A DNA stretch of 37,079 nucleotides from Hypsibius dujardini (Eukaryota > Tardigrada > Eutardigrada > Parachela > Hypsibiidae): positions 1 to 37,079 of the forward strand of contig LRSR01002897.1 in the NCBI GenBank assembly GCA_001579985.1, given 5' to 3'. Under the pieces are notes generated by a model. That model was not told where the DNA came from and searched no databases. It worked only from the letters and a program-made list of their open reading frames with translations. Of the stretch, positions 1-11,000 are shown piece by piece (the stretch's first letter is position 1; each line of letters begins with the position of its first letter). The position numbers were made by a program, and so were the translations under genes.

Positions 1-405
1 ATATGGACTTAGGCTTCAATTCCGATTTTACGAGTGCTGACCAATATTCCGTTGAGTGATTATAACAAACTTCATCATTTTGGAAAGCCTATCTGTTTTT
101 TACCCTTTGGGTATAAAACCCCGACGTTTGGATTTCGGTCAGGTAAATGCCTTGACCAAAACCCAAGGAGTAAAGAAAAAAGCGTTTTGTTTCTTTTGCT
201 TCACATTCGCGCAGGTAGGATCCAATTTTTGAAATTTCAATTCTTTTGTAAAAAGGAAACTTAAACGATTTAAAAGAATTAGTTTTCAATTTACCACGTT
301 GGAAACAACAATTAACATCGAAAAGAAAACGAAAGTGGGAGGGGACAAGAAGGGAGTGGGACATGTAGCCTAAATCCCATTTATGCAAATCACCCCCTCA
401 CTTGA
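1..405 (+). repeat. truncated copy of a dispersed foldback repeat
   Basis: This stretch resembles the element at 26762-27368 and the inverted copy at 27802-28198. Shared landmarks are a 'gctgacca' block near 37, 'tttggaaagcc' near 80, a 'ggtataaaa' block near 110, and a right end reading 'tgtagccta' near 364. It runs off the left window edge, so its true start is unknown. No gene is supported here; small open frames in it are not conserved. Immediately after it, at about 414, homology to the peptide-gene unit begins, so the element probably replaced or interrupted the upstream part of that gene. Confidence 0.5.
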
Positions 406-491
406 CTGACTGAAACGAATTCATTCCACTCATTGACCCTTTGATTTCCTCGATCAATTTCAGATGTTGCTGTGTTGTTTTTCTAGGCAGA

Positions 492-662
492 ATGAAGCTC
501 TTCAGAAGTTTACTGTTATTGCTGGCGATTGCTGCAATGTTCGGGTCATGCATCAATGGATGGGCAACAGGCGCAATGAAATATCGCAATGTTCTTACCG
601 CTGCTCAACGTGACAAGCGTGACCTCTCCGGACGAGACTGGCCCCCGCCACGCCGCAGTTGA
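492..662 (+). CDS. small secreted peptide precursor (56 aa), copy A
   Basis: The CDS starts at the ATG six bases after a pyrimidine-rich 'ctag' acceptor (about 473-486) and ends at TGA 660-662. The product has a textbook signal peptide (MKLF, then a Leu/Ala core to about residue 20). The mature part contains GWATG, a dibasic KR site (residues 42-43) followed by DLSGRDW, and a C-terminal RR. I do not recognise the family; size and dibasic sites resemble a neuropeptide or peptide-hormone precursor. Copy C at 32086-32256 encodes the same length with scattered substitutions and no indels, which suggests constraint. Unlike copy C, this copy has no visible TATA/5'-exon region, because a repeat lies upstream of 414. 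It may therefore be silent or use another promoter. Confidence 0.5.
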   Translation: MKLFRSLLLLLAIAAMFGSCINGWATGAMKYRNVLTAAQRDKRDLSGRDWPPPRRS

Positions 663-1500
663 CTGTCACAGCGAGTCTTCATATGCTACATGGACATCTA
701 TGACATTTTTGTACGACATTTTGTACGGCAACCATTCAGGAAAAGTCAAACATACTTGCTAGTGATGAAGACAAAAGACGTTTTGAAATTTTTTTTGAAA
801 TCCCATGGGTAACTGCAAATAAGACCCCCAGATCCCCACAAGTGATTAAACGAAAATCTCAATATGCCTAATTGTGACGAAGCGTGTTGGTGTTAACTTG
901 TTTAATGCGATGTATCACTGCTCTTCCATCTCAGGATGTTGATGTTAGGTGGTTTTTAATCTATTGCAATGGTACGAGGATGAGCTAGTAGGTCAAACAG
1001 TACTCACTGGTAGCTTCGCACGTCCATAAGTTGGAGGATGTGACGGTTGGATCGCATGGCATCGCGCCCGATCCATCACTGTTTCATACGGCTTGCCATT
1101 TAGTCTCATATCGCTTTAAGCGATTGTGACTCGACTACCAAGTGGAGAATCATTCTCGCAGTCACTGTAACTCCTGTCATCAATCGGATGTCTAAACAGC
1201 GAACCCATCGCATCTTCTTTTCAGACACCCATTCGGTTTCCTGCATTCCATATCGTACTTCATTCTCGTTAATTATACTTCATTCTGTAATCATACGGGT
1301 TCACGATCACATTCAGACAACAAAAGGCGCCTCTTGTAAGTCGTTACACGAACTCCAGTCACGAATTCGAGTTAGACGTGCGCCTTATGGAAAGCCATCA
1401 ACAGACATCTCGTTGATGACTCCAGCCGACAGGCAGTAAAATCAAAAGGATCAGATGTGCTAAAGCATCGAACTATTCTTCGTATCATCTCAGATCTACG

Positions 1501-1713
1501 ATGGAGGTGTTTTCTGTCTTAGGGGTCACAATACACAGATTTATATGTGAAAACTCAATAACGCAAGCTCCTGTCACGTGTTGGCGCATTCGTGCTGATT
1601 TCTTTATTCGTTCCTTCTTCGTGCGGTTCTTCAGGCGGTCCGACAGCGCCGTGCTGCTTCAACTGCATCCAACAACGGCAACAAAACATCTCGCGGGCTC
1701 CTTCCTGGAATAG
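1501..1713 (+). CDS. conserved 70-aa ORF of unknown function, copy A
   Basis: Open frame from ATG with the middle motif SITQAPVTC and the end GSFLE. Versions occur in copy B (22503-22706, 67 aa) and copy C (34274-34489, 71 aa), all ending SFLE-stop. The frame is kept in all three; the copy B internal indel is 12 nt and therefore in frame. No domain is recognised and there is no clear signal peptide. It could be a real small protein or exon, or simply a conserved non-coding block whose frame survived by chance. An overlapping minus-strand frame is open only in A and C. Confidence 0.25.
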   Translation: MEVFSVLGVTIHRFICENSITQAPVTCWRIRADFFIRSFFVRFFRRSDSAVLLQLHPTTATKHLAGSFLE

Positions 1714-1740
1714 CCGGTTGCGGGCCCAGAAGAACACCTA

Positions 1741-2379
1741 CAAAAGACAAACCCATTAGCGGGCATCGTGACCAAGTGCGAAAATACCTGTAAACGAGGT
1801 AAACTACTACAGTACTTTGTATTTATACATATATACACATTGTATAGTGCACAACAAAAGTGTTGTTAATCAAGCTCGTAAAACTAAAATTAAAAATTTT
1901 CTAATTTGCCAAACGTGTTTCACATTTGCTCATATCCGCACTGCCATGAAGAGTGGTATTTTTTGAGACTAGTTATTTGCGAATTGAGTGGGTAGTTCTC
2001 ACCGGACCTCCAGCTTAGAATTAGAGAAAAAATCCCGATTGCAATTGGTACAATATTAGCTAATGAGGTTTGTTCCTAGGTAAAACAAATCTTATAGGTA
2101 CCCCATTGTGGAGAATGGTCATGTACTGTTGTATCTAGACCTCTTTGTACCTAGGTACATAAGTACATAGGTACAGACCACCCGGTGCCGCTTTCTTTAA
2201 GCTTGCTGCGAAACTGGCCAGTAGTCGGCGGGAGAGCCGATACGAATTAAAAGATTGCTTTTGCATGCCGACGAACAACAAGAGTGCAATTATTGTCTGT
2301 CGGCTTCTTTTTAATCCACGACGAGTCAATTACTGTGGAGGGAGTCATCATGTTTCTGCCAATAATTAATGGCACATAC
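1741..2379. other. no gene seen
   Basis: The first 130 bases are the tail of copy A. The rest is AT-rich intergenic sequence between copy A and the cyclase pseudogene. It includes a short direct repetition of 'aggtac' and 'tacata' units near 2145-2175. The minus-strand open frame at 2135-2329 lies where exon 5 of the neighbouring pseudogene would be expected, but it shows no cyclase similarity. Confidence 0.4.
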
Positions 2380-3415
2380 GTATTCCCCTTGTGTCAGGCC
2401 GAGAGTCCGTGCCTGTAACTGCAGATCATCTTCCTCCTTACATTTTTCTCAGTTGTTGACATTGAACTGATTCAATCGAACGCTTGAGTGGACCTTAATT
2501 TTGTCGACTTGCGTGAAATACTTACCATAAACTGACGGACCAGTCATGCGTGCGTCAAGAGGATCATTACTGGAAATACATTGAAACAGAATTACGAGAA
2601 AGATGATTGTAGGAGTACAGGTTTTGCCTAAGGCTTTGAAGGTGAAAAGGTCTTCCATTTAATTACCTTGTGACCGGTTTTTGGCGGCGTCTAAAAGGAT
2701 GCCCAGTTTGTCTGAAGTCGAATCCAATCCAGTAAACGATGTTTCGGTACTTCGAAGTGAGCTAGTAGAAGCTATTTGAATCGTCGCGGAAAACGGAAAT
2801 ATGACTGTATCATAGCGTGTAAAAAACGTTAAGAAAGCCAACGCAACGTCTGACAAGTATACGGTACGCGGAGAAGAAGTGGACATCACTAGCAGCAGCA
2901 TCTAGGGATAACGAAGACGCTCCCGCGGCCAGACAGCCGAAAATGGGGATGTTATACTGCTCCGCAATGCCGTACATCGCTACAGCGCTGGTGGCGCATC
3001 CTGAAAAACTAAACATGAAGCACAGACACACCTACCCACTCCGACATACGCATCCCAAATAACACCACTTCGAAGCAGTGCGAGAAGGTCGTTCACCACT
3101 TTCTGTTGGATCTGTGAGCAAGACGACCCCGATGACTGGAAAACGGTTCGCAATCGAACCGAGTTGGGCAAGATGAAGGAATAAGCGTTCGTAATGGCCA
3201 GGTCAACGGCAGCCGCCACTCTGTCACATGTGGGCACGTAGGGAGAATCGTCCTCAGAATGATTCACAAGTTCAAGTGGTGATATTATTCGGTGGATCTC
3301 GAGTCGGAAACGGCGGGGCCATGTATGCAACTACTGGTTCGTCTACCTAGATTGGACCGATCGGGCCAGACGAGCACCAAAATTACCACAGGGTTCAGTA
3401 GTATGAAACGGCTCA
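2380..3415 (-). pseudogene. receptor guanylyl cyclase pseudogene (exons 1-4 only)
   Basis: This is a decayed 5' end of a paralogue of the intact cyclase at 5093-11173. A signal-peptide-like start (MSRFILL) lies at 3415. Exon 1 homology, with a frame change, includes [14 protein letters not shown] and VFQSSGSSCSQIQ, ending at 3036 with a gtaggt donor. Exon 2 (3000-2667) begins CATSAVAMYGIAEQYNIP, then changes frame before the segment ending AAKNRSQ. Exon 3 (2569-2526) is 44 nt, as in the intact gene, but has an in-frame TGA inside LTHA-stop-LVRQFM. Exon 4 (2412-2380) matches the GEY-gtatg exon end. Splice sites are preserved although the frames are not. Nothing homologous to exons 5-20 is seen, so the copy is truncated as well as disrupted. 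Confidence 0.85.
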
Positions 3416-4630
3416 TAATTTGAGTCCGAACTCGTATAATGCATGCCGATCGTGGATCTTCCAATCGCCCATTAAGATGACAAGGGAATAGTCAAGCAAA
3501 CGCACTGTTGTCATCCACAGTACGGGGATGGATCTTGGTATTCCGTGCAAACAGGATCTCTGCCTCAGACGAGGCTTTTCTGTCGCTGCTTTTTTGTTCC
3601 CTCTTTTGTTTCCTCTCAGTTCGGTGATTACTGTGTCGTACCTACCGTAATACCGATACCGGCTAGCTAATCGAACGTCTTGTTGTATCGACATATCGGG
3701 GAACTCTCACCTGCTACGCGCATACGACTCTGTTGACGATACAGAGACCGATCCTGACGGGCGACCTTGGTCACAGCTTCCGTCAAAACGCACCATCATC
3801 AGTCTTTGTTTTTTCTGTTGTTTTCTATACAATGATCAATTCTATGAATGAAGTCTGTTTTCTGCTGTCGAAGTGCATTGCGTGCAAAGTACCCCTCTCA
3901 GCAGGGCAGTATTAGGAAGTATGCCGGTATGCACCCTGTGTACGCTGTATGTCGTGCAGTTCGTCATTTGTAACAGGTCTCCAATGGGAGGACCTGTTCT
4001 TTAAGGCGGGATCTTCTTTTTTCGACTGGGAGGCAGTAGTGCGATGTATTTAAAGCCTGCATGTATGGTAGACCTTGCGACATTCTGCAGATTATTCTAG
4101 TACGAATCCGATAGCGGAAACGTAAAGCCGAATTGCAATGAGGGAAATTTGACCTGATAATTACGTGGGGAGAATTACAGAATCGTTACTTTACTTTCAT
4201 ATGCCTCGCAGGTCTCCGGCTCTGCTTCCGCTGCCCGGTTTGCAGGTCATATGAATTGGATTACGGACGAAGAATGGTTCTCCCGTGTTGGCACTCAACA
4301 CCTTTAATGTTGTGCGTGCTTCGTTTGTAGAAAAGGAACCATGCTCTCACTCACTGTCCATGTATAAACGACGCCCGATTACGTCAGCAAATTATTTTTA
4401 TTTCCGATGTACATAACTAGTATATTGTACACAGGGGACAGGTCGCCAAACTGACGCATTACATCCTTGCTTTTAGCACGAATGTTATGGGTGCAATCGT
4501 TTTTTCCATGGCACGACTTGCAGACAATGACATGCTGGGCATTGCAGATTTCCGAAGACGTGTTTAACGAATTGCAGTGTTTTTTTAACGTTTGAATACG
4601 GAGAACCACAGAAGTCAATCAGTATAATGT
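3416..4630. other. no confident gene; unrecognised open frames
   Basis: Three medium open frames occur (minus 3413-3694, plus 3733-3915, minus 4379-4618). None has a recognisable domain or matches another part of the window. The minus 4379-4618 frame has several Cys/His residues, and an A+T-rich 'tttttattt' lies near its end (4391-4401). Without splice or homology support I do not call these genes. Confidence 0.3.
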
Positions 4631-4697
4631 AGAGTCTATGCGTTTCAAGGACCATCTATTGTTAGATCAACCCACCGGAAGTTGGGTAGTTGACAAT

Positions 4698-4703
4698 TTT
4701 ATT
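4698..4703 (-). terminator. candidate polyadenylation signal for the intact cyclase
   Basis: On the minus strand this reads AATAAA, about 390 nt after the cyclase stop codon at 5093-5095. It is the only canonical hexamer noticed on that strand between the stop and here. The inference is positional only. Confidence 0.35.
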
Positions 4704-5092
4704 AGACTGAAAGCAGAGATAGGTAGAGAAGTAAACTGGAAGAAAGGAAAGAGGAAATAAAATTGCCTCTACAACTAATAAAACACATGATTATATAATA
4801 AAGTATTGACCATGTAAATGAAGGTAAATAGCACATACATCAGAATTACGTACAAGTAATTAGCTGTAGCAGCAGAATAGGGTTAACAGGGTGGATGGAG
4901 GTACTAACTAATTAAGGTAATAGTGAGTCAAATAGCTGTAATGATTGGATATGAGGACTTGTTGGGCGTAGTCCAACTCTATTTTGTGACCTTTGCATGC
5001 GTTTGCTGTTGATTGATCGCGTATTTAGATGAGTCAATGCTGTCAAGTGAGTCATGATCAATTCAGCCGGCGACCATCGTTTTCGGCGGCCA

Positions 5093-8000
5093 TCAGTCAG
5101 CACCAAGTAGCCAGTGGGTAATCAACATGCCTTTACCCTAAAGGATTGACACAACAGCTTGCACTGCGAATAGCCACATTTTGCCGCCTCCATATCAATG
5201 CAGTGAACAGGCTCCAATCAAGCAGCTGCAGCAATAACGTACCTTGACTGCCACTGGGCCTCGCTCGGTGGTTCGATATCCGCCGATGTTCATGAGCAAG
5301 TCTTTCGTTGTTTGTGTTATCTGAATCTTCATGGCTGAAGCGTTGACAAAGAAGACACAATTGGCACAAAGGTACAGATACGGCAGTACGGATGGTCAGC
5401 CGTTACTCACCTTCACCAGTGGACTCCATTCGTGACGCCACGTTTACGGTGTCACCAAATCTAAATCGAAATAATGTGAATTTGAACCCGCACGAATCGG
5501 CCAGTGCCGGCTATGGCGGGAGCAACGCGCCCAAAACCAGAGTGGCTGAGCAGCTACTCGGTAACAGGCTGCGCAGTTTGCGCGCTCGACCCACCATTAC
5601 ACTTATTTTCGTTTTCAAACAGCCGCAAATTAAAATTTCTCAGCTCCTCTCATCTTTTCGCGTCCAAAATAGGAATTTTGTTTGCTAAAGTCAGTTATTT
5701 GTGCTTACTCGACATCTCATCGGACGGGAGAAGTCTTCTTGTGAGATTTGAAATTTGAATTGGGGAATTTGGCTGGACGCCATTTGCCCTTAGACGTAGT
5801 TGATTGATTGATTGTTGCGATGCAAATCCCGTTGTGTTATTGGATGGATTGATTGATTGGCATGTTTATTTACCGCAAATTCTTGTTTGATTGACTGACT
5901 GATTAGCGTTCGATTTGCTGGTTTCAGCTCCCGTTTTTTCTTTTCAGGCACAAATCTGATGCCCACGGCTGTTAGTGGACATCATCCCAGCGGAGCAATT
6001 TTTTTCAGCTTTATTGGTTCTTTTAGTGGTTGATCTGTACGCGAATTTTTGTCCTGATTTTACGAGGTGTTGTGGGAGCTCTCCAAGGGTTTGTTGTGTT
6101 TATTTTCGATTGTTTTCCCACTGGTATGAAAGATTTTACCTGTTAAGCGTTGTGCAGTTGATTGGAATTAAATAAAAACATGGTTAGAGTGTTTTTGGAG
6201 CTTTTTCGAGCGCCTACAGGGAATAAAAAAGGATTCCGGTAATTTCTCGGCAATTTCCGAGCTGTTTTATAGCTAATCCAGAATATCGTTCCCCAGCAGC
6301 TGCTTGGCAGCTTCCTATCCAATTATTGGACGGTAGCTGGGCAGCTGCCCGGAAATTGCTTAACAATTTCTCAATTCGTGCGGGGAAAAAGCCCAGTCAT
6401 CAATCTTTTATCAGCGCGACTCATTGATCACGTACAGGCAGTAACGAGGCATCTTCAGTCCGACAATACCAGCGACACACGGTCCTAAAAAATAAACATA
6501 CACTATACATGACAAGAGAATACCACAATTAGTGAACAACTGGGTTTACCAGAATTCAGTCCTATCCGCACTTGAATATCTTGACCCGGTCGACCTGGTA
6601 TGTTGAAGGAACGTATGCCCTTCATTAGTTCAATTGACATAGAGGAAATTTCAGCGGCATGTCGGTTTCCGTTTCTAACAGGAAGACCAGAAGATACCTG
6701 CAGTAAAGGTCAATGTAATTCAGAATATGCTTTTTCAGGGCATTTCAGCCAACCATTACACACCATATAAGCGTCTCCGATTGTCTCCACCTTGTAAACG
6801 TCAAACTTCTCAATCACACCGTCAAAAAAGGTGTATAGTCCGTTAAGAATGTTGACCACTTCCATTGGACTGCCGGCCGCGGCTATGGTCGTGAAGCCGA
6901 CAATGTCGCTGAAGTAGATGCTGACACTTTCGTAGGCTTCCGGGTCGACGTGTTCGCCTCTTGTCAGTGCAGCCGCAACGGACCTGAACGTGGGTAATGA
7001 CTAATGGCTTTAAACAAGACAATTTTAATTTGCTTTACGTGGGAAGCAGCTGACTGAGCAGTTGTTCGGATCGATTTTTCTCATCCATAAATTGTTGGGT
7101 TTTTTCCGCCACTTTGAGCTCCAAATCCATCGCATACTGCTCCATCCGTTTGAACAGCACGTCAACAATATTATCGCCGTAGTCGCCGATCACTTTCTTC
7201 AGACGCTCTTTGATTTTCGGAAATGTCGGTCGCTCAACGGGGATCTCTTCCCAGCAGCGTTCCATTAAATCGTAAAGCTCATTGGAGCATGCAGCTCGCG
7301 GTACACGGGGCCTAACAGGAGGAATATTGGATGCCACTACCTTCAGACGAGACAAGACAACAGGATGCGTCAGGTCGTATTTGTACAAGCAAACAGAATC
7401 CCGCCCGAATTCTCTCATTTCTCGAAAGAGTGCTTAGAGGCATGGGCCGAATGAATAAACAGCTTTTTTTTGCTGGAGGATATCATATATTAGCTGGCTT
7501 TCGTATAAGTCATGTGTCAGTTGTTACCTCGTTCAGAATTTCTCGCTCAGACATTTCCAGAGGATCATTCGGAAGCTCAAACGGTCCACTCCGCAAAATA
7601 ATCTGTTGTATGATTATAGCGAAGCTGTAGACATCACCCTTCTGTTAATACACCAAATGGCATTTCTTAAGGGAAGCTATAGCGCTGACTGAATGTGAGG
7701 AGTTCTACACGAAGCTTACCTGGGTCCCTTGCGGCGGCATGGATTGGCGCAACAGTTCCGGCGCTCGCCACAACAGCAGCTCCACTGATTGGTCCGGATG
7801 GTCATGCGGGCGATATGGCATTAAATAGGCTGCGTTGCGAAAGAATGGGAGGCCGTAGTCAGAGATTTTCAGCGTGAATCGCGTGTCAATCAGACAGACA
7901 TGTCCGTTCAGATTGCCGTGCGAAATAATTGGACTGGTGTGAATAAAACTCATTCCCTACATGAAACCCAAACACCATACTGCTGATTCAACGTACAGAT

Positions 8001-11000
8001 ACTGCCTTCGAGGATTGTCGGAAATGGGAAGAATGTCACTTACAAAAACAACATCTTTAATTAGGCTGTTTTTGAAGCTCCAGTCGAGTTTCATGGTGGA
8101 GAAACTTAGGATGTCCAGCAGCGAGCCTTTTGCACAAATTTCAGTGACAACGTATTGGCAGATCCCTTGAGTCGACAGGCCGATTCCGATGAAACGCTGC
8201 AGGTTTGAATGAGATGCATTTTTCAGCTAAAAAATGTGGCAGCCCACACGCATAAAACCAATTCGAAAAGTCAAGAGGCTCCCAATATATCCTTGACCAC
8301 ACCCACCAAATTCAGTTTTGATACCATGTCCGAAGTCGGCGTCTTCCCCAAAGCACCAACATCGGTCAGTGCGACCAAGCTGCCTTTGTATGACGCCAGA
8401 ATGTCGCAATTATAGGCGGAGAATCCACTCAGAGCTGACGCTCCAGCAGTTGACTGACTAGTCTGGAAAGAACGTAAAAAAAGGACGCGTTTAACACCGA
8501 CGTATTCTGTAGTACACACGTGATTGAAACCTCAGGCCGACCGAGTTAAAGCCAACTTTTTACCGGCACCCAGGAGCTTGAGCCAATCTTGGCCAATGCG
8601 TTCAGCTGTAGTCAAAAACAGCTGAACGCATTGGCCAAAATTGGCTCAAACTCCGACCCCCATTTTTACTGGGCGCCGGTAAAAAGTTGGCTTTTACTCG
8701 GTCGGTCTGAGGTTTCAGCCACGTGTGTACAAGTTGAGTTCGTCGAAAGTTTTACCAAAGTTTTTTTAGAGCCATTAGAACTGGTAGTCCTGTTCTGTTT
8801 GATGGTTAGATCATCTAAGTAGATCTTCCACCAATCGGGATTGTAATCCTTCTGTAGACTCCTGATCGAGTTAAATTGTAAGAACGTGAAGAGAAAGCCA
8901 AACATCATTACCGTAGATCGAAAGGGATGGTGCTCCATTATTAGGAGTATGGTATCTCAAAAAGGGGTACGAACCTTAATTTGAAGACAGCGTACGCCGC
9001 AGCTGCCGTCACAGCCACAACGGCCAGCAACGGGATCACAATAACCGCTGCAACCATTCCCGGTGGCAGTCTCTCGTCAGTCTTGCATTCGTCATTCTGA
9101 AAACCGCACCGCGGTTTGTCCGGCGGCATCATACCGTGGTTTGAGAACCACAACGTGTCGTCCACTTGAATGACCGTCTGGTTGGTCGTTGACGCCACAA
9201 ATCTAATCGCTAACTGGGGAGCATTTTACGATTGTTTTCTACTACATATACGAACTAGTAAACTTCCCCCCCCCTACATACCTTATACTCTCCGGCAGTT
9301 TTGTCAAATGTTTTTAAATCGATATCCCGTTGTCGTTCTGCGTGACTCCCGATGGCGTCTGTCTGCCCGATGTGTAGGGGTGACCCGGTTATTCCAACGT
9401 AAGTGGAGTTGATTATTCGGGAGACCATGGCAGTGCCGTTGCGGAAGTTCAGTCCCGCAGCCAACATCCAAGTGACCTCCTGTGCGTAGATCATGATACT
9501 CTCGTAAAACCCCATCACATTCGGATCAGGCTAAACAGATGGAGCAAATTAACATTCATAATTGTGTAATGACTATATAGGCATAGTTTTTACAGTGATT
9601 CAGCTAGGACGCCTTCATAAACGTGGTCTTCCTTCGTTGATATACTGGCCTTTTCGAGCGCTTGATAAGAGTAGTTGTATTTGGCTTTGGCGTTCCGTTT
9701 GATCATAACTGCGAGGTACTCATCCAGACTGTTGACAGAGATCTCCGAAAGCGACATTACAAAGAGGCTCTGGAAGGCTTCACGAGCGTTCTGTAATCAG
9801 TTGGAGCGCAATTAAATCAACTAACTGGTCCCTTCTACCAAAAATTGTCCATTAATCATACGCACACCGTCATCTTTGTCGTATTGAAGGTAACTTATTC
9901 GGCCCCAATAGGCCAGCTCATGTAGCTCAACGGCCATGAACAGCTGGCAAGAAAAAGAAGGTTAGTGATTGCCTTCTACGTGTAGCTTCGAATTGTAGCA
10001 AGGAGAGACGCATACGTATTCTCCTTCAGTCATTCCCATGTTCCTTCCGTTAAGCTGTAACGCAAGGAGATTCGTAAACTGCGTTGTGAAGCTTCATAGC
10101 GTCGTCCAGAGAGGAACGCAAAGTTCCCCGGAATCACTCACCATGAATTGACGAACAATTAAAGCGTGCGTCAAGACGACTATTACTGTTGTTTCGAAAG
10201 CAGAAATGAATAGAATTAAATATCAGCTATAAGTTTGAAAACAGTCGAATACATGGGGAGATTAACGCGTTATTGCACTTCAAAGTCAAACCTCTGGAAC
10301 GGTTTTTGGCACCCTCCAAAAGGGCTCGTATGCCGTCCACTGTAATGGACTTTCCGAAGAAGGGTATTTCTGCCGAGTTTCGGAATATCTTCGGATTATT
10401 TGACCGGAAGTAGTTCATTAAGTACTTCGACGTTAGCGAATGGAACGTGTAGGAGTCGTCACGGAATACAGAAATGTGCGAGTAATTGTTCTCGCTGAAG
10501 AAGGTTGAGAAGGCACGAGCCAGGTTGGAGTGTCCGTAGGAAGTGCGGAGCAGCAGAGGGAACCGGTTTCGGGTACCGTTGAGTGCCAGGGACGAGGCTC
10601 CAGCGCCGGGGCAAGCGAACATAGGGATGTTGTATTCCTCGGCGACGCAATAGAGCGCCACCGCCGACGACGCGCATCCTGGAAAATAATTATGTTCATC
10701 TCACTATGAGATAAATTCAAAGACATGCAGTGTAGACAGGGAGACAAACAGGGAGACAGATAGGCATTCTTATGTAGATTGACTTAACCGATTCCGACAA
10801 TAGTATCGCACGTGACCCCCGCCCGCATCAAATGGAGAAAATTGGTCGGTGCGCTGTGCTGAATCTGGGAGCAGGAAGGTCCGGCCGATTGAAAGACCGT
10901 GCGAAACCTCACCGAATCCGGCAGAATGTAATTATTAGCATTCGTAATGGCCAAATCGACTGTCGCGGCTACTCGGCTGTAGGTGGGTATGTAGTACGAA

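Larger units (their letters stand above)
414..1870 (+). repeat. segmental duplication unit, copy A (partial)
   Basis: This region aligns by eye with parts of 21540-22830 (copy B) and 32010-34600 (copy C). It covers the peptide CDS, its 3' region with the shared 'ccccagrtcccc' and 'gacgaagcgtgttggtgt' blocks, a 'gaggatgtgacggttgg' block near 1035, and a second small ORF at 1501-1713. Copy A lacks the insertions present in copy B (22172-22357) and copy C (32586-33331 and 33493-33929), so it supplies empty sites for all three. The GPCR half of the B/C unit is not found after copy A. Confidence 0.75.

Noticed and set aside
441-491. Upstream ATG extending the copy A peptide by 17 residues
   Set aside because: It lies across a likely intron/acceptor (tttcag...tag) and would bury the signal peptide; the internal ATG gives a clean signal sequence.
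1555-1737. Minus-strand 60-aa frame, also open in copy C (34331-34513)
   Set aside because: It is not maintained in copy B and mirrors the better-conserved plus-strand frame.
8589-8822. Plus-strand 77-aa frame
   Set aside because: It lies in the hairpin arm and the antisense of cyclase exon 9.
9594-9622. Alternative exon 6 donor (gtaaaa at 9593) extending the exon
   Set aside because: It changes phase and puts a stop in exon 7; the gtttat donor keeps the frame. The true site still needs a transcript.
10433-10747. Two extra minus-strand frames over cyclase exon 2
   Set aside because: They are shadows of the exon 2 coding frame, which is supported by homology and splice phases.
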